Source: Cupriavidus alkaliphilus (GTDB lineage Bacteria; Pseudomonadota; Gammaproteobacteria; Burkholderiales; Burkholderiaceae). Taken from it: a stretch of 64,000 nucleotides of DNA. Made by a program: the position numbers and the translations under genes. Position 1 is the stretch's first letter; each line of letters begins with the position of its first letter. Positions 35,944-45,359 of this stretch are shown here, in pieces. The notes under the pieces were generated by a model. That model searched no databases and was not told the origin of the DNA. It saw nothing but the letters and a program-made list of their open reading frames with translations. The stretch covers positions 124,001-188,000 of the forward strand of contig NZ_FMAD01000002.1 in assembly GCF_900094595.1 (NCBI RefSeq), written 5' to 3'.

Positions 35944-36929
35944 TGCCGCACCACTTCCACCGGCTGCCCGGGCCGCAGCTTGGGCGCATCGGCGGCCGAC
36001 GGGCGCGCCTCGACCAGGAACACCAGCTTGCGCCGGGTCTCGTTGCTGTAGATCACCGGCGGCGTGTACTCGGCCTCGTTGGCGACATAGCTGATGGTGG
36101 CCGCCACCGGCGCGGCGCAGCCGTCGCAGCGCACCTGCACCGCCTGGCCGTTGCGCAGCGCGCCGACCACGGTTTCCGGCACATAGAAGCGCACCTTGAC
36201 GTTGCCCGGCGGCAGCATGCGCACCACCGGGCTGCCGGCAGGCACCCATTCGCCCAGGCGGTAGGGCACGTCGTAGACCAGCCCGGCCTGCGTGGCGGCC
36301 ACGGTCTTGCGCGACAGCTTCCACTGCGCCTGCGCCAGCGCGGCGCGCGCGGCCGCCACCTGTGCGGCCTGGGCTGCCTGCTGCGCATCGCGGCCAGGCA
36401 GGCGCGCCACGTCGATATCGCGCTGCAGTTCGCGCACGCGCGCGGCGTCGCTGCTGGCCTGCGCGCGCGATTCGTCGAGCTGCGCCTGGGCGATGCCGCC
36501 GATCTCGTACTGGCGCTGGTCGCGCCGCAGGGCCGCGGCGCTGCGCTGGGCCTGGGCCTGCGCCTGCGCAAGCTGGGCCCGGCTGACCTCGACCTCGAGC
36601 GGACGCTTGCCGGTCTTGAGGTCCTGCAGCGTGGCTTCGGCGGCGCGCAGCTGGTCCTCGGCCTGTTGGCGCGCTGCGCGCTCGTCGTCGGCTTCCAGCG
36701 CGAACAGCGCGGCGCCCTGGCCAACCTGCTGGCCGCGCTGCACCGAGAGCGCGTCGAGGCGCCCGGCGAAGGGCGAGGCCACGCTGACGAATTCGCCTTC
36801 GACGTAGCCTTGCCAGGTGTCGGTGCGGGCGTTGCCGCAAGCGGCGGCAAGCCATGCGGCGGCGAGCAGGGCGGTGCCTCGCAGCGCCGTGCGCAGGCGC
36901 GGACGATGGAGGGAAGCAGCGTGGTTCAT
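35940..36929 (-). CDS. HlyD family periplasmic adaptor (YbhG-like)
   Basis: A 329-residue membrane fusion protein linking the inner-membrane ABC pump to the outer-membrane factor. The N-terminal hydrophobic segment (LLAAAWLAAACG) could be a lipoprotein signal with Cys31. The biotin-lipoyl half GYVEGEFVSVASPFAGRLDAL is followed by a long coiled hairpin (about 85-200) and the second lipoyl/barrel part with YRLGEWVPAGSPVVRMLPPG. Its ATG overlaps the tetR stop, and its stop overlaps the ATPase start. Confidence 0.92.
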   Translation of the reverse strand: MNHAASLHRPRLRTALRGTALLAAAWLAAACGNARTDTWQGYVEGEFVSVASPFAGRLDALSVQRGQQVGQGAALFALEADDERAARQQAEDQLRAAEATLQDLKTGKRPLEVEVSRAQLAQAQAQAQRSAAALRRDQRQYEIGGIAQAQLDESRAQASSDAARVRELQRDIDVARLPGRDAQQAAQAAQVAAARAALAQAQWKLSRKTVAATQAGLVYDVPYRLGEWVPAGSPVVRMLPPGNVKVRFYVPETVVGALRNGQAVQVRCDGCAAPVAATISYVANEAEYTPPVIYSNETRRKLVFLVEARPSAADAPKLRPGQPVEVVRQ

Positions 36930-37663
36930 GCGGACTCCGGGAAATGCCGGGCCGTGCGGCCCTTCCGTTTGGCGGCGCCTGCGGGCGCCGTCCGGACGGC
37001 CGTGGCCGGCGCCGCGGACAGCCCATGCGTCAGCAGCGCCGTGACATGGCGCACCAGCGCGTCGGTATCGACCGCCTCCGCGCCGGGCAGCCGGCGCCAG
37101 ATATGCGTGGTGGCCAGCGGCAACAGCGTCAGCCCGATCAGCGACGGCACCACCAGCGCCGGCTCCAGGCCGGGATTGAGCTGCCCGCGCGCAATCGCCG
37201 CCTGCAGCGGCGCCATCAGCGCGCCGGCGCGTTCCAGCGCAAAGCGCCTGAGCACGCGCTCGCGCAGCGCGCCGTCGTCGCTGGCCACTTCGCGAATCCA
37301 CAGTCCCGGAAACCACGAGGCGTCGGCGACGGCGCGGATCAGCCGGGTGGCGATGCCGACCAGCATCGCCAGCGGCTCATCGCCGGGCTGGCTGCCGGCA
37401 AAGAAGCGGGCCACCAGCGGCTGCACCTTCTCTTCGATCACGGCATCGAGCAGCAGGTCGCGATCGCTGAAGTAGTAGTGCACCAGTGCCGGGGTGACGC
37501 CGGCCAGCGCCGCGATAGCCTTGACCGGCGTGCCGGCCACGCCCTGGCGCGAAAAAAGCTCGGTGGCCGCGTCGAGAATGCGCTCGCGCTGGCCGGGCTG
37601 GCCCGCCGCCGGTCGGCCCGGACTGCGCCTGGGAGGCTTGGGAGAGGCGGGTGTGCGGGGCAT
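36926..37663 (-). CDS. TetR/AcrR family regulator of the efflux operon (CecR-like)
   Basis: A 245-residue repressor. The N-terminal HTH is at about 27-75 (RILDAATELFSRQGVAGTPV, then VTPALVHYYFSDRDLLLDAV); the C-terminal ligand domain resembles the CecR/YbiH group. The first 25 residues are a basic Pro-rich extension. It is the first gene of the five-gene pump operon and overlaps hlyD, so it most likely represses its own operon at the palindrome found at 37705-37724. The ligand is unknown. Confidence 0.9.
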   Translation of the reverse strand: MPRTPASPKPPRRSPGRPAAGQPGQRERILDAATELFSRQGVAGTPVKAIAALAGVTPALVHYYFSDRDLLLDAVIEEKVQPLVARFFAGSQPGDEPLAMLVGIATRLIRAVADASWFPGLWIREVASDDGALRERVLRRFALERAGALMAPLQAAIARGQLNPGLEPALVVPSLIGLTLLPLATTHIWRRLPGAEAVDTDALVRHVTALLTHGLSAAPATAVRTAPAGAAKRKGRTARHFPESA

Positions 37664-37701
37664 GGCGGCTGTTTTCTGTGCGGCAGGGGTGTGTTCAGCT
37701 C

Positions 37702-37729
37702 ATATTAATTTTTTCGTTAATTAATTCAA
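37702..37729 (-). promoter_or_regulatory. Promoter and TetR operator of the efflux operon
   Basis: Read on the minus strand, TTGAAT (37724-37729) and TAATAT (37702-37707) are separated by 16 bases. Between and overlapping them is a dyad TTAATT-N8-AATTAA (37705-37724). An AT-rich palindrome across the spacer just upstream of a tetR gene is the classic autoregulation layout. The region stands out in otherwise GC-rich DNA. Confidence 0.7.
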
Positions 37730-37845
37730 GGACGGTTACAACTTGAATGCGCGTCGTGGGCGCCTCAGGAGGGATTGTGCTTTCGGGGATATGAGGGGGG
37801 AGGCACAGCAAGCAACGTTGCCGTTCCATATGCCGCAGGGCGGTT

Positions 37846-37869
37846 CCCTCTCCCGCGTGCGGGAGAGGG
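37846..37869. repeat. REP-like palindrome, copy 1
   Basis: CCCTCTCCCGC at 37846-37856 and GCGGGAGAGGG at 37859-37869, a perfect 11-bp stem with a 2-base loop. It shares the head sequence CGGTTCCCTCTCCCGC with copy 3. It lies in the 323-base gap between queF and tetR. Confidence 0.85.
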
Positions 37870-37937
37870 CTAGGGTGAGGGCGGGAGCATCAACGAAGTG
37901 AAGGCCGTCGCTATTGCCACCGCCCGCCTTCACCCCG

Positions 37938-37963
37938 CCCCTCTCCCGCGAGCGGGAGAGGGG
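37938..37963. repeat. REP-like palindrome, copy 2
   Basis: CCCCTCTCCCGC at 37938-37949 and GCGGGAGAGGGG at 37952-37963, a 12-bp stem. The following AGCAAACAAGCGGCAGGT resembles the tail after copy 3. It lies 23 bases past the queF stop on the minus strand and could help end or stabilise the ilvA-queF transcript. Confidence 0.85.
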
Positions 37964-37986
37964 AGCAAACAAGCGGCAGGTGAACG

Positions 37987-38820
37987 CTACTGCCGCGCAT
38001 TCCTCTTGTTATCCGGCCATGCCGTATTGAAGTTGGTGCGGAACGGATTGATGTCCAGCCCGCCACGCCGCGTATAGCGCGCATACACCGCCAGCTTCAC
38101 CGGCTTGCACTGGCGCATCACGTCCATGAAGATCCGCTCGACGCATTGCTCGTGGAACTCGTTGTGATTGCGGAACGAGATCAGGTACTTGAGCAGGCCT
38201 TCCTGGTTGATCGGCGCGCCGACGTAGCGGATCTGCACGCTGCCCCAGTCCGGCTGGCCGGTGACCAGGCAGTTGGATTTGAGCAGGTGCGATACCAGCG
38301 TCTCTTCCACCGGCGTTTCTTCCTGGTCGGCGCTGAGCAGTTCCGGCGCGGGCTCGTAGCGGTCCACTTCGATGTCGAGGCGGTCCAGCAGCAGGCCGTC
38401 GAGCTCGCCCATCTTCTGCGTGCCCAGCTCCGCTTCGGTCACCAGCCGCACCTGCACGGTGCCGCCGGTGGCTTCGGACAGGTCGTGGTGCAGCAGCTGC
38501 TGCAGCGCTTCGGGCGAAGCGATCCGGGTCTGGTTGAACGAGTTCAGGTAGAGCTTGAACGACTTGGACTCGATGATGTTGGGCGTGTCCGACGGGATGA
38601 TGAAGGTGGCCAGCGCCACCTGCGGCTTGCCCTTCAGGTTCAGCCACGACAGCTCGTATGCGTTCCAGATGTCGACGCCGAAGAACGGCACCGGCCGGCC
38701 CTCGGGCAGGCCGATCTCGGTGCGCTTGGGCTGGCGCGGGATCGGGAACAGCAGGGTGGCGTCGTACTCGGTCTTGTAGGCCGAGGGCTTGCCCAGCGGC
38801 GAGTGTTCAGGAAGGCTCAT
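37987..38820 (-). CDS. queF: NADPH-dependent 7-cyano-7-deazaguanine reductase
   Basis: Reduces preQ0 to preQ1 in queuosine synthesis. The 277-residue length is that of the two-domain (YqcD-long/E. coli) QueF. The QueF motif [16 protein letters not shown] near residue 88 gives the NADPH-binding region. The catalytic Cys and Asp are in [12 protein letters not shown] near 185. It starts 16 bases after the ilvA stop, so the two form a minus-strand operon. The second catalytic-fold half with [13 protein letters not shown] is intact. Confidence 0.96.
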   Translation of the reverse strand: MSLPEHSPLGKPSAYKTEYDATLLFPIPRQPKRTEIGLPEGRPVPFFGVDIWNAYELSWLNLKGKPQVALATFIIPSDTPNIIESKSFKLYLNSFNQTRIASPEALQQLLHHDLSEATGGTVQVRLVTEAELGTQKMGELDGLLLDRLDIEVDRYEPAPELLSADQEETPVEETLVSHLLKSNCLVTGQPDWGSVQIRYVGAPINQEGLLKYLISFRNHNEFHEQCVERIFMDVMRQCKPVKLAVYARYTRRGGLDINPFRTNFNTAWPDNKRNARQ

Positions 38821-38836
38821 GGCGCGCTCGGCGGGA

Positions 38837-40375
38837 TCAGGACAGGAACAGCTTGTACACCGGGTTGTCGGTCTCGTCCCAGTGTACGTAACCCAGCGTC
38901 GAAAGGAAGGCGCGGAAGGCGCGCTTCTCGTTCTTCGGCACCTGGATGCCGACCAGGATGTTGGAGGTGTCGGCGCCCTGGTTGCGGTAGTGGAACAGGC
39001 TGATGTTCCAGTTCGGGCTCATGCTCGACAGGAACTTCATCAGCGCGCCCGGCCGCTCCGGGAACTCGAAGCGGTATAGCAGTTCGTCATGCGCCAGCGC
39101 CGAGCGGCCGCCCACCATGTAGCGGATATGCTGCTTGGCGAGTTCGTCGTTGGACAGGTCGAGCGTGTCGAAGCCATGCTTGCGGAAGCTGGCGGCGATC
39201 TTGTCGTTCTCGGCGCGGCTGGCGATCTGCACGCCAACGAAGATATGCGCCATGCTGGTGTCGGCGATGCGGTAGTTGAACTCGGTCACGTTGCGCGTGC
39301 CCACCAGTTCGCAGAAGCGCTTGAAGCTGCCGCGCTCTTCCGGGATGGTCACGGCGAACACGCCTTCGCGGGCCTCGCCCACCTCGGCGCGCTCGGCGAC
39401 AAAGCGCAGGCGGTCGAAGTTCATGTTGGCGCCGCAGGCGATCGCCACCAGGTGCTGGCCCTTGAGCTTCTCGCGCTCGGCGTACGCCTTCAGGCCCGCC
39501 ACCGCCAGCGCGCCGGCCGGCTCGAGGATGCTGCGGGTGTCCTGGAACACGTCCTTCACGCCCGCGCAGATCGCGTCGGTATCGCACAGGATGATGTCGT
39601 CGACCAGTTCGCGCGTGATGCGGAAGGTCTCCTTGCCGACCAGCTTGACCGCGGTGCCGTCCGAGAACAGGCCCACCTCCTTCAGCTCGATGCGCTTGCC
39701 GGCATCGACCGAGCGCTTCATCGCGTCCGAATCGACCGTCTGCACGCCGATGACCTTGATCTCGGGACGCACCGCCTTGATGTACGCGGCGATGCCGGAG
39801 ATCAGCCCGCCGCCGCCGATGGCGACGAACACGGCGTGGATGGGGCCCGGGTGCTGGCGCAGGATCTCCATGGCGATGGTGCCCTGGCCGGCGATCACCT
39901 CGGGATCGTCGAACGGGTGGATGAAGGTCAGCTTGTGCTTTGTCTCCAGCACCGCGGCGTGGGTGTACGCGTCGCTGTAGGACTCGCCGTGCAGCACGAT
40001 CTCGACCCACTGGCCGCCGCGCTCGCGCACTGCGTCGATCTTCACCTGCGGCGTGGTCACCGGCATGGCGATGATGGCCTTGCATTGCAGCCGGGCCGCG
40101 GCCAGCGCCACGCCTTGCGCGTGGTTGCCGGCCGACGCGGCGATCACGCCGCGCTTCAGTTCTTCCGGCGACAGCGAGGCCATCTTGTTGTACGCGCCGC
40201 GCAGCTTGAAGGAAAAGACCGGCTGGGTGTCCTCGCGCTTGAACCAGACCGAGTTGCCGGTGCGGGCCGACAGCTGGTGCGCAAAGGTCAGTTCGGTCTC
40301 CTGCGCCACGTCATAGACCTTGGCGGTCAGGATCTTCTTCAAATAATCGGGTCGGGCGGCGGACTGGCGGGTCAT
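38837..40375 (-). CDS. ilvA: Threonine ammonia-lyase, biosynthetic
   Basis: Converts threonine to 2-oxobutanoate, the first step to isoleucine, using PLP. The 512-residue protein has the PLP lysine in [15 protein letters not shown] near residue 56 and the phosphate loop [12 protein letters not shown] near 187. Two C-terminal ACT-like domains (about 330-512, including [20 protein letters not shown]) allow isoleucine feedback control, the mark of the biosynthetic form. The start at 40375 ([16 protein letters not shown]) matches the family; the longer frame adds 24 unrelated residues. Confidence 0.96.
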   Translation of the reverse strand: MTRQSAARPDYLKKILTAKVYDVAQETELTFAHQLSARTGNSVWFKREDTQPVFSFKLRGAYNKMASLSPEELKRGVIAASAGNHAQGVALAAARLQCKAIIAMPVTTPQVKIDAVRERGGQWVEIVLHGESYSDAYTHAAVLETKHKLTFIHPFDDPEVIAGQGTIAMEILRQHPGPIHAVFVAIGGGGLISGIAAYIKAVRPEIKVIGVQTVDSDAMKRSVDAGKRIELKEVGLFSDGTAVKLVGKETFRITRELVDDIILCDTDAICAGVKDVFQDTRSILEPAGALAVAGLKAYAEREKLKGQHLVAIACGANMNFDRLRFVAERAEVGEAREGVFAVTIPEERGSFKRFCELVGTRNVTEFNYRIADTSMAHIFVGVQIASRAENDKIAASFRKHGFDTLDLSNDELAKQHIRYMVGGRSALAHDELLYRFEFPERPGALMKFLSSMSPNWNISLFHYRNQGADTSNILVGIQVPKNEKRAFRAFLSTLGYVHWDETDNPVYKLFLS

Positions 40376-40680
40376 GGTCTCGGGGCTGGCCGGCGCGCGC
40401 GCGGCAGGCGCACAAAAAAGCCGGGAAATTCTGGCGGAAACCGTCAATGATAAAGGATGCCGGCCTGCCGCACCCGGACCGGGCGGCGCAGCCGCCGCCC
40501 GGTACTGGCCCCCGCCAGGCGTGAGCCGCGGCCGCGGAGTGGATCGGCATTCACTCGGGGCGTGGTGGGGACGGCACGCCGGGCCGGCGCCAGGCTTGCA
40601 TCGTCGCCGGGTTGCGCTTGCGCCATGTAGGACGGCGCCCGGTGGACGCCGGTCAAAACGACGTGTTACGGTTTAACGCG
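40376..40680. other. Divergent intergenic region between ilvA and otsB
   Basis: About 305 GC-rich bases. No gene is seen. The stretch GTTACGGTTTAACG at 40664-40677 just before otsB is the only AT-richer patch; no clear -35/-10 pair is evident. Confidence 0.4.
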
Positions 40681-41487
40681 ATGCCACAGCTACCGCTAAT
40701 CGAACCCAATACCGCCCTGTTTCTCGACTTCGACGGCACGCTGGCCGACCTGGCCCCGCGGCCCGAACTGGTGCAGGTCGAACCAGAACTGGTCGGCACG
40801 CTGCGCACGCTGTACCAGCGGCTGGACGGCGCGCTGGCCGTCATCTCCGGGCGGCCGATCCTCGAACTCGACCACTTCCTGCAGCCGCTGCAACTGCCCG
40901 CGGCCGGCATCCACGGCGCCGAATTCCGCACCGACGGCGGCATGGTGACCAAGACCCCGGCCCCCGGACTCGAGCCCCTGATCCCCCACCTGGAAGCGCT
41001 GGTGCACGCCTATCCGGCACTGCGGCTGGAGCGCAAGTCGGTCGCGGTCGCGATCCACTACCGGCAGGCGCCCGAGCTGGCCGGCATCGTGGATGCCGCG
41101 GTCACTGACGTATTGCGCCATGCCGTCGGCCTGGAAGCGCTGCCGGGCAAGATGGTGGTCGAGATCAAGCCGGCCGGCGTCGACAAGGGCGATGCCATCG
41201 CGGCCTTCATGAAGGCCGCGCCTTTTGCCGAGCGCGTGCCGCTCTTTGCCGGCGACGACATGACCGACGAACCCGGCTTCGCCGCGGTGCGCAAGCTGGG
41301 CGGACTGGGTGTGCTGGTGGGCCAGCGCGAGACCGTCGCCGCGGTGAGCGTGCCCGGGCCGGCGGCGCTGCGCAGCTGGCTGCACCGCTCGGCGCATGCG
41401 CTGGCGTCATCGGCCAGCGCCGGCGCACCGCGCGCCGTGCCCCACGAGGCCGGGCCAGGCCGGGGCCGGCGCCCCACGACATCGTAA
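40681..41487 (+). CDS. otsB: Trehalose-6-phosphate phosphatase
   Basis: Removes phosphate from trehalose-6-phosphate. The 268-residue HAD-family protein has the nucleophile motif FLDFDGTLADLAP near residue 15, motif II AVISGRP and motif IV LFAGDDMTDEPGF near 195. The C-terminal tail after residue 240 is basic and low complexity. It is the first gene of a plus-strand trehalose operon; the next gene begins 13 bases after its stop. Confidence 0.94.
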   Translation: MPQLPLIEPNTALFLDFDGTLADLAPRPELVQVEPELVGTLRTLYQRLDGALAVISGRPILELDHFLQPLQLPAAGIHGAEFRTDGGMVTKTPAPGLEPLIPHLEALVHAYPALRLERKSVAVAIHYRQAPELAGIVDAAVTDVLRHAVGLEALPGKMVVEIKPAGVDKGDAIAAFMKAAPFAERVPLFAGDDMTDEPGFAAVRKLGGLGVLVGQRETVAAVSVPGPAALRSWLHRSAHALASSASAGAPRAVPHEAGPGRGRRPTTS

Positions 41488-41500
41488 GGGAGAACCTGCC

Positions 41501-43366
41501 GTGACCAACCCGAGCAGCCCGGCCGAGCTGGGCAAGCCGCCGAGCGAAGGCGTGAATCGAACCGTCGACGGCGGCACGCGCTTCGCCAACCCGTCGCTGT
41601 CGCTTGGCATGATCGGCAACTGCGCCATCTCGGCGCTGGTCGATTGCCGCGGACGCATCGTCTGGACCTGCCTGCCGCGCTTCGACGGCGACCCGGTGTT
41701 CAATGCGCTGCTGGACCCGAGCGAGAACGCCGGCCATTTCTCGATCGAGATCGAGGACTTCCATTCGTCGCGGCAGTGGTACGAGCCCAATACCGCGGTG
41801 CTGCGTACGCGGCTGACGGATATCCACGGCAACTGCCTGGAGATCACCGACTTCGCCCCGCGCTTTTTTCGGCTCGGGCGCTATTTCCGCCCGACCACGC
41901 TGATTCGCCGCATCCGCCCGGTGCGCGGCGCGCCGCGCGTGCGCGTGGTGGTAGCGCCGCGCTTCGAATGGGGCCGCAAGGCGCCGCAGGTCACGCGCGG
42001 CAGCAGCCACGTGCGCTACATCGGCGACGACATGACGCTGCGCATGACCACCGACGCACCGCTTGCCTACGTGCTGTCGCACACGCCGTTCCTGGTCACG
42101 CGCGGGCATAACTTCATCCTCGGCCCGGACGAGACCCTGGCGCACGGCGTGGAAGAGACCGCGCGCGACTTCGAGCAGGAGACCACCGCCTACTGGCGGC
42201 TGTGGAGCCGACGCCTGGCGGTGCCGCGCGAATGGCAGGACGCGGTGATCCGCGCCGCCATCACGCTGAAGATGTCGCTGTACGAAGAGACCGGCGCCAT
42301 CGTCGCGGCCATGACCACCAGCATTCCGGAAGCACCGGGCAGCGGCCGCAACTGGGACTACCGCTTCTGCTGGCTGCGCGACGCGTTTTTCGTGGTGCGC
42401 GCGCTCAACAGCCTGTCCGAGGTCGGCACCATGGAGGACTACCTGCGCTGGCTCTCCAACGTGGTGATGCAGTCGCAGGACGGCCATATCCAGCCGCTCT
42501 ATGGCATCGGCCTGGAGCGCGAGCTGCCCGAAAGCATGCTCGACCACCTGCCGGGCTACCGCGGCATGGGGCCGGTGCGGGTGGGCAACCAGGCGCAGGA
42601 GCACTTCCAGCACGACGTCTATGGCAACGTGGTGCTGGGCGCGGCGCAGGCCTTCCATGACCACCGGCTGCTGCATCGCGGCGGTCCGGCCGAGTTCGGC
42701 CGCCTCGAAGCGGTGGGCGAGCAGGCGGTGCGGGTGTTCGGCACGCCCGACGCCGGCATGTGGGAGCTGCGCACGCGCGCGCGCGTGCATACCTCGTCGG
42801 CGCTGATGAGCTGGGCCGCCTGCGACCGGCTCGCCAAGGTGGCCGAGAAGCTGGTGCTGCCCGAGCGCGCCGCCTACTGGCACGGCCACGCCGGGCGCAT
42901 GAAGGAACGCATCCTGGCCGAGTCGTGGAGCGAATCGCGCCAGGCTTTCGCCGAGAGCTTCGGCGGGCGCGAACTGGACGCCAGCGTGCTGCTGATGGCC
43001 GAAGTCAACTTCATCGACCCGCGCGACCCGCGCTTTATCGCCACCGTCAAGGCGCTGGAGACCTCGCTGTGCGACGGCCCCTATATGCGCCGCTACGAGG
43101 CCCCGGACGACTTCGGCAAGCCCGAGACCGCGTTCAATATCTGCACCTTCTGGCGCATCGACGCGCTCGCGCGCATCGGCCGCCGCGACGAGGCGCGCGC
43201 AATCTTCGAGGCCATGCTGGCCGCGCGCAACCCGCTCGGGCTGCTGTCCGAGGATACCCATCCGGTGACGGGCGAGATGTGGGGCAATTTCCCGCAAACT
43301 TATTCGATGGTGGGCCTGATCAATGGCGCCATGCGGCTGTCGGCGCCGTGGGACACGGTGATCTGA
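41501..43366 (+). CDS. Glycoside hydrolase family 15 protein (glucoamylase/trehalase-like)
   Basis: A 621-residue protein with an N-terminal beta domain (DUF5911-like, starting NPSLSLGMIGNCAISALVD) and the GH15 (alpha/alpha)6 barrel with SGRNWDYRFCWLRDAFFVVR near residue 283. The catalytic acids are probably the Glu in the LERELPES region and that in HPVTGEMWGNFPQTYS near 590. GH15 members next to ots genes can hydrolyse trehalose or alpha-glucans; which applies is not known. GTG 41501 is used because GGGAGA precedes it and the ATG further upstream lies inside otsB. It sits between otsB and otsA. Confidence 0.9.
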   Translation: MTNPSSPAELGKPPSEGVNRTVDGGTRFANPSLSLGMIGNCAISALVDCRGRIVWTCLPRFDGDPVFNALLDPSENAGHFSIEIEDFHSSRQWYEPNTAVLRTRLTDIHGNCLEITDFAPRFFRLGRYFRPTTLIRRIRPVRGAPRVRVVVAPRFEWGRKAPQVTRGSSHVRYIGDDMTLRMTTDAPLAYVLSHTPFLVTRGHNFILGPDETLAHGVEETARDFEQETTAYWRLWSRRLAVPREWQDAVIRAAITLKMSLYEETGAIVAAMTTSIPEAPGSGRNWDYRFCWLRDAFFVVRALNSLSEVGTMEDYLRWLSNVVMQSQDGHIQPLYGIGLERELPESMLDHLPGYRGMGPVRVGNQAQEHFQHDVYGNVVLGAAQAFHDHRLLHRGGPAEFGRLEAVGEQAVRVFGTPDAGMWELRTRARVHTSSALMSWAACDRLAKVAEKLVLPERAAYWHGHAGRMKERILAESWSESRQAFAESFGGRELDASVLLMAEVNFIDPRDPRFIATVKALETSLCDGPYMRRYEAPDDFGKPETAFNICTFWRIDALARIGRRDEARAIFEAMLAARNPLGLLSEDTHPVTGEMWGNFPQTYSMVGLINGAMRLSAPWDTVI

Positions 43367-43442
43367 GCCTGGAACGCGGCGCGGCAGCCCGGGCACGGCA
43401 GGCAGCGACCGCGCAAACAACAAGGGACCAAGAAAAAGATTT

Positions 43443-44834
43443 ATGCCAAGACTTGTAGCGGTATCCAACCGGGTCGCAGATCCCCGCAACGTGGCCGCGG
43501 GCGGCCTGGCCGTCGCGCTTTCCGAAGCCCTGCGGCAGACCGGCGGCCTGTGGTTCGGCTGGAGCGGCAAGGCGCTGGAAACCGCCCAGGGCGGCACCCC
43601 CGGCGAAGGCGACCTGCACTTGCAGCAGGCCGGCAATGTCACGCTGGCCACCGTCGACCTGAGCCGCGAGGACCACGACGCCTACTACCTGGGCTACAGC
43701 AACGGCGTGCTGTGGCCGGTGTTCCACTACCGGCTCGACCTGGCGGATTTCGATTCCAACTTTTTGAACGGCTACCGGCGCGTGAACCAACTGTTCGCGC
43801 GCAAGCTGGCGCCGCTGCTGCAGCCCGACGACATCATCTGGATCCACGACTACCACCTGATCCCGCTGGCGTCCGAGCTGCGCGCGATCGGCTGCGGGCA
43901 GAAGATCGGCTTCTTCCTGCACGTGCCGCTGCCGCCGCCGCTGATCCTGGCCGCGATTCCGCAGCACGAGTGGCTGATGCGCGCGCTCTTTGCCTACGAC
44001 CTGCTCGGTTTCCAGAGCCATGCCGACGTCGAGCATTTCTCGCGCTACGTGCAGGCCGAGGCGCAGGCCGAGCCGATGGGCGAGCATCGCTACCGCGCCT
44101 TCCACCGCACCGTGCGGGCGCAGGCGTTCCCGATCGGCATCGACGTCGACGAGTTCATGGAGCTGGGCCGCGGCGAGGAAGCGCAGGAAACCTACGAGAT
44201 GATGTGCGCGCAATATGCGCGCCGCCGGCTGCTGCTGGGCATCGACCGGCTCGACTATTCCAAGGGCCTGCCGCAGCGGCTCAAGGCGTTCTACCGGCTG
44301 CTGGCCGAATACCCCGAGAACCGCTCGAGCGCAACGCTGGTGCAGATTGCCGCGCCCTCGCGCGAATCGGTCGACGCCTACGTCGACCTGCGCCGCGAGA
44401 TGGAGCAGCTGAGCGGCTCGATCAACGGCGAATTCGGTGAGCTGGACTGGATGCCGGTGCGCTATATCCACCGCACCACCGCGCGCAAGCGGCTGCCCGG
44501 TCTGTGCCGCGCCAGCCGCGTGGCGCTGGTGACGCCGCTGCGCGACGGCATGAACCTGGTGGCCAAGGAATTCATCGCGGCGCAGGACCCGGAGGATCCG
44601 GGCGTGCTGGTGCTGTCGCGCTTTGCCGGCGCCGCCGAGCAACTGCGCGAGGCGCTGCTGGTCAACCCCTACGACACGCGCGCCACCGCGCAGGCGATCC
44701 AGCAGGCGCTGCACATGCCGCTGGCCGAGCGCCAGCAGCGCCACCAGAAACTGCTGGAGCGCATCCGCGCGCAGGATGTGCACTGGTGGAGCCGGGAATA
44801 CCTGCGCGCACTGACTGAGACCGAGGGCGCATAG
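43443..44834 (+). CDS. otsA: Trehalose-6-phosphate synthase
   Basis: Joins UDP-glucose and glucose-6-phosphate to trehalose-6-phosphate. The 463-residue GT20 protein begins [20 protein letters not shown], with the GGL loop for UDP-glucose. It has [15 protein letters not shown] near residue 137, the sugar-binding [13 protein letters not shown] near 268 and the C-terminal [17 protein letters not shown] near 365. All core residues look intact. It is the third gene of the trehalose operon and gives protection from osmotic and drying stress. Confidence 0.96.
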   Translation: MPRLVAVSNRVADPRNVAAGGLAVALSEALRQTGGLWFGWSGKALETAQGGTPGEGDLHLQQAGNVTLATVDLSREDHDAYYLGYSNGVLWPVFHYRLDLADFDSNFLNGYRRVNQLFARKLAPLLQPDDIIWIHDYHLIPLASELRAIGCGQKIGFFLHVPLPPPLILAAIPQHEWLMRALFAYDLLGFQSHADVEHFSRYVQAEAQAEPMGEHRYRAFHRTVRAQAFPIGIDVDEFMELGRGEEAQETYEMMCAQYARRRLLLGIDRLDYSKGLPQRLKAFYRLLAEYPENRSSATLVQIAAPSRESVDAYVDLRREMEQLSGSINGEFGELDWMPVRYIHRTTARKRLPGLCRASRVALVTPLRDGMNLVAKEFIAAQDPEDPGVLVLSRFAGAAEQLREALLVNPYDTRATAQAIQQALHMPLAERQQRHQKLLERIRAQDVHWWSREYLRALTETEGA

Positions 44835-44888
44835 CGCGCGGCGCGTTCCTGCATAGGGCAGGGCGCGTTCCGGTCGGGGAGCAAGACC

Positions 44889-45242
44889 ATGAGCGAAAAC
44901 CTGGCAGCGCAATCCTGCACGCCTTGCCGCGGCGGCGTGCCGCCGCTGACGCCCGATGAGGCCGAGGCCCTGCTGCAGCAGGCGCCCGGCTGGGAGCTGG
45001 CCGATGGCGCGACGCGGCTCGAACGGCGTTTTACCTTCGGCAATTTCGCGCAGGCGCTGGCGTTCGTGACCGGCGTCGGCCAGCTGGCCGAGGCGCAGGG
45101 GCATCATCCCGAGATCAGCTTTGGCTGGGGACATGCGACGGTGTCGTGGCGCACCAAGAAGATCAAGGGCTTGCACCGCAATGATTTCATCATGGCGGTG
45201 AAGACTACGGAGCTGGCCGAGGGGCAGGACGGGGGCGGCTGA
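44889..45242 (+). CDS. phhB: 4a-hydroxytetrahydrobiopterin dehydratase (pterin-4a-carbinolamine dehydratase)
   Basis: Recycles the pterin cofactor of phenylalanine hydroxylase by dehydrating the 4a-carbinolamine. The 117-residue protein has the family signature EAQGHHPEISFGWGHATVSW near residue 68 with the paired catalytic His, and ends with HRNDFIMAVKTTEL. No phhA is in the window, so its partner lies elsewhere. It has its own ribosome-binding site (GGGGAGCAAG) and sits 54 bases after otsA; co-transcription with the trehalose genes is possible. Confidence 0.93.
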   Translation: MSENLAAQSCTPCRGGVPPLTPDEAEALLQQAPGWELADGATRLERRFTFGNFAQALAFVTGVGQLAEAQGHHPEISFGWGHATVSWRTKKIKGLHRNDFIMAVKTTELAEGQDGGG

Positions 45243-45302
45243 GGCTGCCGCGGCTGCCGAGCTGCCTGGCAGCGTTGCCGTTTGAACCACCGCAAGCCGG
45301 TT

Positions 45303-45326
45303 CCCTCTCCCGCTCGCGGGAGAGGG
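45303..45326. repeat. REP-like palindrome, copy 3
   Basis: CCCTCTCCCGC at 45303-45313 and GCGGGAGAGGG at 45316-45326. It lies between the convergent ends of phhB and the nucleotidyltransferase gene and is flanked by the same head and tail sequences as copies 1 and 2. Confidence 0.85.
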
Positions 45327-45359
45327 GAGCACGCAAGCGGCAGGTTGATCGCCTCAGCC

